A DNA stretch of 64,000 bases from Ruminococcus sp. AF41-9 (GTDB lineage: Bacteria; Bacillota; Clostridia; Lachnospirales; Lachnospiraceae). The translations under genes and the position numbers were made by a program. Positions 35,202 through 43,129 of this stretch are shown in pieces; position 1 is the stretch's first letter, and every line of letters starts with the position of its first letter. Where the stretch lies: positions 1-64,000 of the forward strand of contig NZ_QUDO01000012.1 in NCBI RefSeq assembly GCF_003477525.1, written 5' to 3'. The notes under the pieces are model-generated. The model did no database searches, was not told where the DNA came from, and was given only the letters and a program-made list of their open reading frames with translations.

Positions 35202-35364
35202 TTATAGCAATCCTCGTAAATAATGCATTTAAGACAGTTCAGCAGAGGGTGAAAGACAAGGAAGATATCTGCTGGCGTGCTGACGCACGGCAAAGATATC
35301 TGACGCAGGATTTCACCCTCTGATGGACTGGATTAAGATGCGTTATTTTAGAGGATCGCTATAA
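35202..35364. repeat. Long imperfect palindrome (163 bp)
   Basis: The ends TTATAGC / GCTATAA and most of the sequence inward pair with each other: AGCAATCCTC with GAGGATCGCT, TAATGCATTTAA with TTAAGATGCGTTA, CAGAGGGTGAAA with TTTCACCCTCTG. The centre has GATATCT repeats and GTGC/GCAC. No ORF is evident. The motif TTATAGCAATTCT recurs just outside at 35394. Together with tRNA-Thr and its flanks this fills the 35098-35759 gap. Confidence 0.65.
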
Positions 35365-35536
35365 TATCTGTTTTATTCATTCGAGTATATCTCTTATAGC
35401 AATTCTGAGCAGTATCCCGGAACTGCAAATTGCACAAAAAAATAACCGGAACCTGTCCGATTATTCTTTGAGTAACTTTCTGAGTAACTGTGATTTACTG
35501 GAAACTCACAACCCCAGTAAATAAGCCATTTTAGTA

Positions 35537-35608
35537 AGCTGATGACGGGAATTGAACCCGTGACCCCTTCCTTACCAAGGAAGTGCTCTACCTCTGAGCC
35601 ACATCAGC
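35537..35608 (-). tRNA. tRNA-Thr (GGT anticodon)
   Basis: A full cloverleaf is visible: acceptor stem GCTGATG / CATCAGC, D arm GCTCAGAGGTAGAGC, anticodon stem CTTCC / GGAAG with loop TTGGTAA (anticodon GGT), and T arm with GGTTCAATTCC. CCA is not encoded. An inverted repeat (ATTTACTGG / CCAGTAAAT at about 35494-35523) lies past its 3' end. Confidence 0.97.
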
Positions 35609-35639
35609 ATTGTGTCGGACTTGCCGCTCACAGTTGATT

Positions 35640-35668
35640 ATATTACCAGAACTTAGTTCTGTTGTCAA
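35640..35668 (-). promoter_or_regulatory. Promoter of tRNA-Thr
   Basis: TTGACA (35663-35668) and TAATAT (35640-35645) are 17 bp apart on the minus strand; the spacer contains the palindrome AGAACTAAGTTCT. Confidence 0.75.
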
Positions 35669-35759
35669 TCCCTAATTTAATATTTTCTATATTTTTATTA
35701 CAGTAATTCAGAGAATCATTCAGGCAGAAATCATTTTATTATTTTCAGAAAGCATTTTA

Positions 35760-36359
35760 CTACTTTCTGTATTTCTCAAGCTGTTCTTTGATCTTCCCAC
35801 GGATTCTCTGTAATGCATTGTCTATGGATTTCGGGGTCTTTCCCATGATCTTCGCAATCTCGGTGTATCCGTTTCCATCCAGATAATAATCAAGTACCTG
35901 ATTTTCCATCGGGCTTAGGGTGCAGGTGATCTCCTGTTCCAGGTCACGGACATTCTCCTGATCGATAATAATAGATTCCGGATTCTCCACCCACATATCC
36001 GGAAGATGTTCTTCATTCTCTCCGTCTTCCTGACTGAGAGAAATATAGGAGTTTAATGGCTGGTGTTTCTGTCGGTTGGAATTCTGGATCGCATTATAGA
36101 TCTGACGGTCCACACAGATTCTGGCAAAGGTCTGAAAAGATGCCTCCTTCTCAGGCTGGTAATCACGGACTGCCTTAAACAGCCCGATCATTCCCTCCTG
36201 TATCAGGTCATCATTGTCTCCGCCGATAAGGAACATGGCTCTTGCTTTTTTTCTGACCATATTCTTATATTTTTCCATAAGATAGTCGAGGATTTCAGTC
36301 TCCCCCTGTTTAAAGCGAAAGATTAATTCTTCATCTTTGATCTTATCATACTGTTTCAT
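35760..36359 (-). CDS. sigH: RNA polymerase sporulation sigma factor SigH
   Basis: SigH drives early stationary-phase and sporulation genes. The 199-aa protein shows sigma region 2 (NDDLIQEGMIGLFKAVRDYQPEKEASFQTFARICVDRQIYNAI, about residues 49-92) and region 4 with the helix-turn-helix GYTEIAKIMGKTPKSIDNALQRIRGKI near the end. It follows rlmB on the same strand, as in Bacillus and Clostridium. It signals that the host lineage has, or had, the sporulation pathway. Confidence 0.94.
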   Translation of the reverse strand: MKQYDKIKDEELIFRFKQGETEILDYLMEKYKNMVRKKARAMFLIGGDNDDLIQEGMIGLFKAVRDYQPEKEASFQTFARICVDRQIYNAIQNSNRQKHQPLNSYISLSQEDGENEEHLPDMWVENPESIIIDQENVRDLEQEITCTLSPMENQVLDYYLDGNGYTEIAKIMGKTPKSIDNALQRIRGKIKEQLEKYRK

Positions 36360-36473
36360 CAGCTAAAACCTTCCTGCCCTGATATCTTATTATTTACAGC
36401 AATTTTACTATTTACAGCGATCTTATTATTACAACAGTCTTATTGCTACTGTTCTCCCATATCCGGCAACGTC

Positions 36474-36527
36474 TTATTTTTTTCTATTTCTTTATTTTTT
36501 TCTATTTCTTTATTTTTTTCTATTTCT
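36474..36527. repeat. Three perfect tandem copies of an 18-bp unit at the rlmB stop
   Basis: The unit TTATTTTTTTCTATTTCT is repeated exactly three times. The last copy runs into the rlmB stop codon region (36520), each copy containing an AGAAATAG string on the minus strand. Slippage or a poly-U-like 3' end are both possible. Confidence 0.85.
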
Positions 36528-37257
36528 TCTGAAGTCTCTGGCGGACAATCTCATATCCAAGTACGCCTGCTGCCACAGATGCGTTCAGGGAATCAATATC
36601 TCCCTTCATCGGAATAGATGCTACGAAATCGCATTTCTCCCGGATCAGTCTGCTGACACCCTCACCTTCATTTCCGATCACAACTCCGATCGGTCCTGTA
36701 AGATTCAGATTGTACATAGTTTCGCCGCCCATGTCTGCACATACAAACCAGACACCTTTTTCTTTCAGTTCATCGATGGTATGTCCCAGATTTGTTACCT
36801 TTGCAACCGGTGTATAGTTCAGGGCTCCGGCAGAAGTCTTGGCTACTGTGGAAGTCAGACCCACCGCACGTCTCTTCGGAATGATCACTCCATGAGCACC
36901 TGCCAGATTCGCAGTACGGATGATCGCACCCAGATTGTGAGGGTCTTCAATGTTATCCAGAATAAAGATAAACGGATCTTCTCCCTTTTCCTGTGCCTTT
37001 GCAAGAATATCATCCACACTGGCATATTCATAAGCAGCAACCTGCGCAATGACTCCCTGATGTGTGCCGGTCTCACTTAACTGATCCAGACGTTCTTTCG
37101 CTACATAATTAATAATGGTATCTTTTTTTCTCGCTTCACGCGCAATGGTACGAACCGGTCCGTCCTGGCATCCGTCCAGGATAAACAGTTTGTCCACACA
37201 TTTTCCGGAACGAAAAGCTTCCAGAACCGCGTTGCGTCCTTCTATCTGTTCACTCAT
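36520..37257 (-). CDS. rlmB: 23S rRNA (guanosine-2'-O)-methyltransferase RlmB
   Basis: A SpoU-family 2'-O-methyltransferase that modifies 23S rRNA (G2251 in E. coli). The 245-aa protein has an N-terminal substrate-binding domain (IEGRNAVLEA) and the SPOUT motifs LDNIEDPHNLGAIIRTANLAG (about 99-119), IGVVIGNEGEGVSRL, and IPMKGDIDSLNASVAAGVLGYE. Overlaps the mrnC stop by 4 bp. Confidence 0.95.
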   Translation of the reverse strand: MSEQIEGRNAVLEAFRSGKCVDKLFILDGCQDGPVRTIAREARKKDTIINYVAKERLDQLSETGTHQGVIAQVAAYEYASVDDILAKAQEKGEDPFIFILDNIEDPHNLGAIIRTANLAGAHGVIIPKRRAVGLTSTVAKTSAGALNYTPVAKVTNLGHTIDELKEKGVWFVCADMGGETMYNLNLTGPIGVVIGNEGEGVSRLIREKCDFVASIPMKGDIDSLNASVAAGVLGYEIVRQRLQKK

Positions 37258-37754
37258 ATCTGATCCTCCCTGATTCCCGCGCGGACCAGTTCCACGATCC
37301 TGCCAAAATCTTCCTTTAAATATAAATATCCCATCAGAGCTTCAAATCCGGTAGCTCTGCGGTAATCTGCCATGGTTGCATGTTTTGCCATTGTCGGAGA
37401 ATGTGCATTTCTGCCTCTTCTGTAAACACTGTGTTCTTCTTCTGTCAGCATAGGTTCAATGAACTCCATCATGGCAGACTGGGAAGCAGCCTTTACCAGA
37501 CTGCTTGCCTTTCTGTGAAGCTGATTTACCGGACAGTTGCCCTTCTTTACCAGAACCGTACGGATCACCAGCTCATAAACACCGTCCCCGATATATGCCA
37601 GTGTCAGCGGAGAATAGGTTCTGAGGTCTTTTTCTTCCAGATGAAACGCCTCATGAAATCCTTTTTTCAGTTCTCCGAAATTAAAATTATTTACAGCCGA
37701 ATCATTCATATTCGAATCATTTGTATTTGTCATATCTGTTAAGCCCGTTTCCAT
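37254..37754 (-). CDS. mrnC: Mini-ribonuclease III
   Basis: Mini-III is a dimeric RNase III without a double-stranded RNA-binding domain; it matures 23S rRNA. The 166-aa protein shows [20 protein letters not shown] with the catalytic acidic residues (about 49-68), and the [37 protein letters not shown] block near 115-150. The ATG at 37754 overlaps the cysS end by 16 bp, with GAGGG 6 bp upstream. Confidence 0.94.
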   Translation of the reverse strand: METGLTDMTNTNDSNMNDSAVNNFNFGELKKGFHEAFHLEEKDLRTYSPLTLAYIGDGVYELVIRTVLVKKGNCPVNQLHRKASSLVKAASQSAMMEFIEPMLTEEEHSVYRRGRNAHSPTMAKHATMADYRRATGFEALMGYLYLKEDFGRIVELVRAGIREDQI

Positions 37755-39148
37755 TTTACGCCCTCGCGGGTATCCTTCAGGATGATTCCTTTTGCCAGGA
37801 GCTCATCTCTGATCTCATCTGCTCTTGCGAAATTCTTTGCTTTTCTTGCTTCCTGACGTTCTGCGATCAGATCTTCGATCTCTTTGTCCAGGATTTCTTC
37901 TTTTTTCACTGCTTTCAGTCCGAGAACATCGCAGAGTTTCACAACTGTGTCAAGGAGACTTCCTGCAAATTCTGCAGAGCTTTCTTCTGATACATTGGTA
38001 TTTGCAAATTTAACCAGTTCAAAGATTGCTGCCAGTGCATCTGCGGTATTAAAGTCATCATCCATGGCTTCTTCAAATTTCTTTACAAATTCCTGTGACT
38101 GAGTCAGCAGTTCTTTTTCCGCATCTGTTGCACTCTCTGTCTGTGCTGCATTTTTTCTGTCTTTTAAGTTTGCTGCCGCATCTGTGATACGCTCTAATGC
38201 ATTCTTTGCAGCTTCCATCAGGTCTGCACTGAAGTTCAGCGGACTTCTGTAGTGTGCGTTCAGCATGAAGAAACGCAGAACCTGAAGATCATACTGCTCG
38301 CTGATCTCACGGACAGTACGGAAGTTTCCAAGAGATTTGGACATTTTTCTGTTGTCGATGTTCAGGAAACCATTGTGCATCCAGTATTTTGCAAAAATCT
38401 TTCCATTGCAGCACTCGCTCTGTGCGATCTCATTCTCATGATGAGGGAAGATCAGGTCCTCGCCGCCTGCGTGGATATCGATCTCATCTCCCAGATATTT
38501 TTTCGCCATAACAGAGCATTCAATATGCCAGCCCGGACGACCGTCGCACCACGGAGACAGCCAGGATGGTTCGCCTTCTTTTTTCGGTTTCCAGAGAACA
38601 AAATCCAGCGGATCTTCTTTCTGGTCTTCACCGGATACCTGCAGAGAGCGGAAACCGGACTGAAGGTCATCCAGATTTTTATGGGAAAGTTTTCCATACT
38701 CTTTAAATTTCTTAACACGGAAATAAACAGTGCCGTCTGCTGCCGGATAAGCATATCCCTTGTCGATCAGAGTCTGGATCATGTCGATCATTCCGTTGAT
38801 TTCCTGTGTTGCCTGCGGATTGGTGGTGGCAGGTTTCACATTCATTGCATCCATATCTTTTCTGCACTCTGCGATATAACGCTCGGAAACTTCCTGTGCA
38901 CTTACCCCTTCTTCAATTGCTTTCTTAATGATCTTGTCATCTACGTCAGTGAAGTTGGATACAAAATTCACTTCATAGCCTTTGTATTCCATATATCGGC
39001 GTACTGTATCAAAAATGATCATCGGACGTGCATTTCCGATATGGATCAGATTATAAACTGTCGGTCCGCAGACATACATGCGGACTTTTCCCTCTTCCAG
39101 AGGTACAAATTCTTCTTTTCTGCGAGTCAGTGTATTAAAAAGTTTCAT
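37739..39148 (-). CDS. cysS: Cysteine--tRNA ligase
   Basis: CysRS charges tRNA-Cys. The 469-aa class I enzyme has the zinc-binding and HIGH region [18 protein letters not shown] (about 26-43), GWHIECSVM near 205, and KMSKSLGN near 269. It is co-transcribed with mrnC and rlmB, the usual Firmicutes order. Confidence 0.97.
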   Translation of the reverse strand: MKLFNTLTRRKEEFVPLEEGKVRMYVCGPTVYNLIHIGNARPMIIFDTVRRYMEYKGYEVNFVSNFTDVDDKIIKKAIEEGVSAQEVSERYIAECRKDMDAMNVKPATTNPQATQEINGMIDMIQTLIDKGYAYPAADGTVYFRVKKFKEYGKLSHKNLDDLQSGFRSLQVSGEDQKEDPLDFVLWKPKKEGEPSWLSPWCDGRPGWHIECSVMAKKYLGDEIDIHAGGEDLIFPHHENEIAQSECCNGKIFAKYWMHNGFLNIDNRKMSKSLGNFRTVREISEQYDLQVLRFFMLNAHYRSPLNFSADLMEAAKNALERITDAAANLKDRKNAAQTESATDAEKELLTQSQEFVKKFEEAMDDDFNTADALAAIFELVKFANTNVSEESSAEFAGSLLDTVVKLCDVLGLKAVKKEEILDKEIEDLIAERQEARKAKNFARADEIRDELLAKGIILKDTREGVKWKRA

Positions 39149-39210
39149 TCATTCTTTCCTCCGATTTCATATCAGGATCAAATAACATTCAACCCTGATC
39201 TTTTATTTAT

Positions 39211-39251
39211 GTCAGGCGGATAAAACATCCTCTTTGCTATGCGGCTCTGCA
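39211..39251. repeat. GGATAAAAGCATCC-type element, degenerate copy
   Basis: GTCAGGCGGATAAAACATCC followed by TCTTTGCTATGCGGC matches the copy at 54199 in its first half (one base deleted in the core) and diverges after. It lies in the ispF-cysS spacer. Confidence 0.5.
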
Positions 39252-39304
39252 CCGGATAGCTGCAAGTTACGCTGCCAGAAAGCACTTCCCGCCATTTTCA
39301 AAAA

Positions 39305-39787
39305 TCAGGCATCCTTCTTCTCATACAGAAGGCAGATTGCCTGAGATGCAATGCCTTCTTCACGGCCGGTAAATCCCAGCTTTTCTTCTGTCGTAGCCTT
39401 GATGTTTAACTGAGATTCTTCAATTCCCATGGCTTTCGCCATATTTGTGCGCATCTGTGGAATATGAGGTGCCATCTTCGGCTTCTGTGCAATGATCGTG
39501 GCATCGATATTTCCAATCTCATAGTGATGTTCTCTCAGAAGCGCAGTCACATGTTCCAGCAGAATAATACTGGAAATCCCTTTATACGCCGGGTCTGTGT
39601 CCGGAAAATGCTTCCCGATGTCTCCCAGTGCCGCAGCACCCAGAAGCGCATCCATCACTGCATGGATCAGGACATCCGCATCTGAATGTCCCAGAAGACC
39701 TTTTTCCCAGTCAATCTTTACCCCTCCCAGGATCAGATCCCGGTTCTCTGTTAATCTGTGTACGTCATATCCCATTCCAACACGCAT
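39305..39787 (-). CDS. ispF: 2-C-methyl-D-erythritol 2,4-cyclodiphosphate synthase
   Basis: IspF makes MEcPP in the non-mevalonate isoprenoid pathway. The 160-aa protein begins [12 protein letters not shown] with the metal-binding Asp and His, then [36 protein letters not shown]. The start at 39787 has AGGAG 7 bp upstream; the ATG two codons earlier is too close. It overlaps egsA's stop region without overlap of more than a base or two. Confidence 0.95.
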   Translation of the reverse strand: MRVGMGYDVHRLTENRDLILGGVKIDWEKGLLGHSDADVLIHAVMDALLGAAALGDIGKHFPDTDPAYKGISSIILLEHVTALLREHHYEIGNIDATIIAQKPKMAPHIPQMRTNMAKAMGIEESQLNIKATTEEKLGFTGREEGIASQAICLLYEKKDA

Positions 39788-39789
39788 AC

Positions 39790-41064
39790 TCATTCTCCTC
39801 TGATTTCCAGCATTTTGCTGATTCTTAACAAACTTAAGCGTTTTCTTGTATAAGGTGCCAGGCGGAGACTCGGAAGGATAGCTGCTTCATCGAGGCCAAT
39901 ATCGTAAACGGTTCTCGCACAGTCCACTTTCTCCAGCATATGAAACAGTTCCTGTTCATCCGGAAGTTCATCAATGATCTCTGCAATCTGCGGCAGGCAT
40001 GCTTCCAGGTGTGCGGGCTGAATCTCTCTGAGGATTTCCGGCTCATTTTCCTTGCGAATTTCTTCCAGAAGTCCTTTTTTTCCAAACGTTTCTTCCAGAA
40101 GTTTCTCATCCTCATTTACATACGTTTTTGCGTGACAGCGTCCCTGTGTGATGGCTGCGGCAATGCGTTTATATTCTTCGAGTACCAGCATGGTCGCCAC
40201 AGAAACCTTTTCTCCGTGAAGCGCATCCAGATGATCATTGATCACCTCCATATCCCAGAGATGAGTGAGATGATGTTCCGCACAGGATGCAGGTCTGGAA
40301 TTTCCGATCATCTGCATGGCAAGCCCCGAAAGGATCAGTGCATACATCAGTTGTTCGCATTCATCCTCTTCTCCCTCTGTGATATCACGCAGAGAAGACC
40401 GCACTGTTTTCAGTGCCTTTTCTTCCAGTTTCACAACTTCACTGCAAAAATATTCACCTGTCACCAGATTGGCGATCTTCCAGTCAGCCAGACAGATATA
40501 TTTGCTCACAAGGTCCGAAATCCCGGCTGCTGTCAGCCTCTTTGGTGCTCTGGCAAAAATATCGGTATCTGCATACACGCACATCGGTGCAACAGAAGGT
40601 ACGGTTTTCTTCACACCGTCCCATGTCATAGCTGCAACCGTTGTCACAAATCCATCTCCACTTGCTGCGGTGGGTACCGAAATGAAAGGAATCTTATAGC
40701 GGTTAGCCACAAAACGGCTGATATCATGAATTGTTCCTGCACCAACGGCAAGGATCAGATCAATATCTTCTTCCATATTGTTCTCCACGATCCTGATCGC
40801 CTGTTTGTCAGCCTGAAGATCCTCTGCATCCAGAACCAGCACCTGGCATCTGTCATAAATGTCCTCCATCAGATCTTCTGTCGCCGCATAAGTGTTGGTG
40901 TCGCAGATTACCAGAGGGGATATGTATTCCCTGAGCATGCCGTCTGACATTTCCTCCTCCAGTTTCTCCACTGCTCCCGCTTCGATCAAAATTTCCTTCA
41001 CTGCGATATGGTGTTCCCTCCCGCAGCTGCAAGGTCGGGCAAAATCGTCCGCATCAACTCGCAT
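39790..41064 (-). CDS. egsA: sn-glycerol-1-phosphate dehydrogenase
   Basis: This 424-aa protein belongs to the iron/nickel-dependent dehydrogenases that interconvert dihydroxyacetone phosphate and sn-glycerol 1-phosphate (EgsA/AraM). Visible motifs are [16 protein letters not shown] (NAD-binding, about 104-119), [14 protein letters not shown], and metal-ligand histidines in [12 protein letters not shown] and [12 protein letters not shown]. Glycerol 1-phosphate is the archaeal lipid backbone; in bacteria the enzyme serves other phosphoglycolipid or cell-wall uses. It has a C-terminal extension of about 70 aa beyond the catalytic core. Confidence 0.88.
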   Translation of the reverse strand: MRVDADDFARPCSCGREHHIAVKEILIEAGAVEKLEEEMSDGMLREYISPLVICDTNTYAATEDLMEDIYDRCQVLVLDAEDLQADKQAIRIVENNMEEDIDLILAVGAGTIHDISRFVANRYKIPFISVPTAASGDGFVTTVAAMTWDGVKKTVPSVAPMCVYADTDIFARAPKRLTAAGISDLVSKYICLADWKIANLVTGEYFCSEVVKLEEKALKTVRSSLRDITEGEEDECEQLMYALILSGLAMQMIGNSRPASCAEHHLTHLWDMEVINDHLDALHGEKVSVATMLVLEEYKRIAAAITQGRCHAKTYVNEDEKLLEETFGKKGLLEEIRKENEPEILREIQPAHLEACLPQIAEIIDELPDEQELFHMLEKVDCARTVYDIGLDEAAILPSLRLAPYTRKRLSLLRISKMLEIRGE

Positions 41065-41230
41065 TTAAATTTCTCCTCCTGACTTTCTTCATAATTTTAT
41101 TTCTTTTTTATTTTTTATTTCTTTCACTGTTTCACCGTTTCCGGTAAATTACAGTCGTTGGTATTATACATGATTTTCCGGTAAAAATCAATGTTGTGGT
41201 TCACTTCATAAGTCGTTGTCCTACAAGGAA

Positions 41231-41257
41231 ATTACTATTCACTCTGTTCTCGGTAAC
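41231..41257. repeat. 27-bp ATTACTATTCAC-type palindrome
   Basis: Begins ATTACTATTCACTC and ends CGGTAAC; same length and layout as copies at 18991 and 59606, with about 20 of 27 positions shared. It lies in the egsA/serine-hydrolase spacer (41065-41330), which holds nothing else I can identify. Confidence 0.5.
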
Positions 41258-41330
41258 ACAGAATATTCCGGCAAAAATATTTCCGGATTCCGCATCATAA
41301 CAGACAGGCTGATCCTGACAGCAGACCTTC

Positions 41331-42940
41331 CTACAGATTCAGATAATTATAGACCAGTCCGGATATCTTCTGAATGTTTGTGACTGCGGTTCCTTCCGGA
41401 CAATTCTCGGACATTACACAGATAATATAGGCAGTTTTTTCTCCGTATACAATCGCAATGTCATGCTGATCCTGATCTGTTTCTCCGGTTTTATTGGCAG
41501 AGAGGATTCCTTCCGGAAGTCCCTCCGGGATTTTCCAGGTATTCTCCTGATTTTTCAGCAGATTAAGCATTTCCTCTGATGCTTCCGGGCTGACACATTC
41601 CTTATTATAAATTTTTTCAAGCAGTGCGCCGCAGTCTTTCACAGAAGTCATATTCCTTCCTCCCAGAGTTTCTTGTGCGGAAGCTGCCGGATGGAGCGTA
41701 TGCTGCACGCTGGTTTCCTTATAGCCTTCTTTTTCCAGATATTTGTTGATATCCTCTGCACCTTTCTTAAAATCCAGCGCATCTGTCTGGAGTTTCACCA
41801 GTTCATTGAAAGACTCATTGTCGCTGACTGTGATCATATTCCATAACAAATCATTTAACTTTGTTTCGACTTTTTTCATATCAGCAGTATTTAATTTTTT
41901 TGCTTCATTCTGTTTCACAGTCTCAAAATCCTGATACGTCTTTGCCATCACAAACGCTTTGATCAGACTTGCAGAATACAGGGACTGATCATTGACTGTA
42001 ATCTCTTTATCTTCATTGAGATCTTTCACATATACGCTCCAGGTTCCCTGATAAGCGGAAACCATATTTTCAAGCTGTGGTTTCAGATTTCCGATTCCCA
42101 GATCTTCCAGATTCAGGACTTTCCCTGTGTCATCCACAATAAATCCATCATCCGTCATTGTACTCTCCTGAAGCAGTGCTCCATTGGCACCACCGAAATA
42201 ATAGCTTCCGTCAAAATTCTGTGTATAACAGGTCATTTCCAGATGATGGATTCCCGGCTCCGTGACTATTTTTCCATTCTCATCAAAATAATAATATCCA
42301 TTCAGAGTTGTGCCATCCAGAGTCAGATTATCAATGTAACGCACCTGAGCTGCTGCGGAAAGTTTCCCAGATTGTTAACGAAGTAAAATCCATCCAGTTT
42401 CGTCTCACCCGCATTTGCTGCTGTATCTGTTTTTGCGTCTGTGGCAGCATTCGCCGTTGTATTTGCTGTTGTATCTGTCGTACTTTCTGGTGCCTTTTCT
42501 TTCGGGTTTTCTTCTGCACTTTCTGCTGTAGTTCTTCCCTCTTTTTCCGTTTCTTCTGCTTCCTCTGCCTCCTTTTTTTCTGAGCCAAAGACAGGAACAT
42601 TTTTGAAATGCTCCATATGTGAGGAAGCAGCCTTAAATTTTCCATCTTTATCATGGTAGTAAAAACCGTCAAATACCGTTCCGTCAATTTCAAAATTGTG
42701 GAAATAATGGACTTCCTCCGTCGTACTCCGTGCCCCGCTCACATCCAGACAGTAAAAACCGTCGCTTTTCATCATATACTTACCGCTTCCATCCCCCATC
42801 GGCAGGATCTGCGCTTCCTCTGTAACAGAGGAAAGGCTCTGCTGCGCAGCCCGGATTTCACAGGCAGGAGGCGCAATTGCAGATACAGTCAAAGCTGCTG
42901 CAAGCATACGGCACACTGTTTTTTTTCTGCTTTTGTTCAT
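41331..42940 (-). pseudogene. Secreted beta-lactamase-fold serine hydrolase, with a one-base frameshift
   Basis: Restored, this is a 536-aa exported protein: a signal peptide (about residues 1-32), short repeats with DGFYY/GYYYFDENGK motifs like cell-wall-binding modules, a Thr/Ala/Glu-rich linker, and a class A beta-lactamase-like domain. That domain keeps SLIK (SxxK), SDN, and KTG, so the active site looks intact. The frame breaks in NNLGN: adding one base to an A-run (next to 42364) gives NNLGKLSAAAQVRYIDNLTLDG and joins the halves. As written the N-terminal 205 aa (42323-42940) and the C-terminal 337 aa (41331-42344) are separate. Penicillinase or peptidase activity cannot be decided. Confidence 0.88.
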
Positions 42941-43129
42941 AAATTTTCCTTTCGTTTGTTATGGGCAGAAACCCACTGCCTTCCGGCGATGGGTAATTAA
43001 CCATTTTTTCCTGTTTTTCAGATGAATATCGTTTCCATGAATCTCGTGAATATCTTTTAAACGAATATCATTTCAGTAAATATTTTTTAAGAGTATATCG
43101 TTTTTCGGAAAAAGCCGCAACTGTTTTAT

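Noticed and set aside
35537..35608. tRNA-Thr as an integration site of a mobile element
   Set aside because: No integrase or repeated tRNA 3' end was seen nearby.
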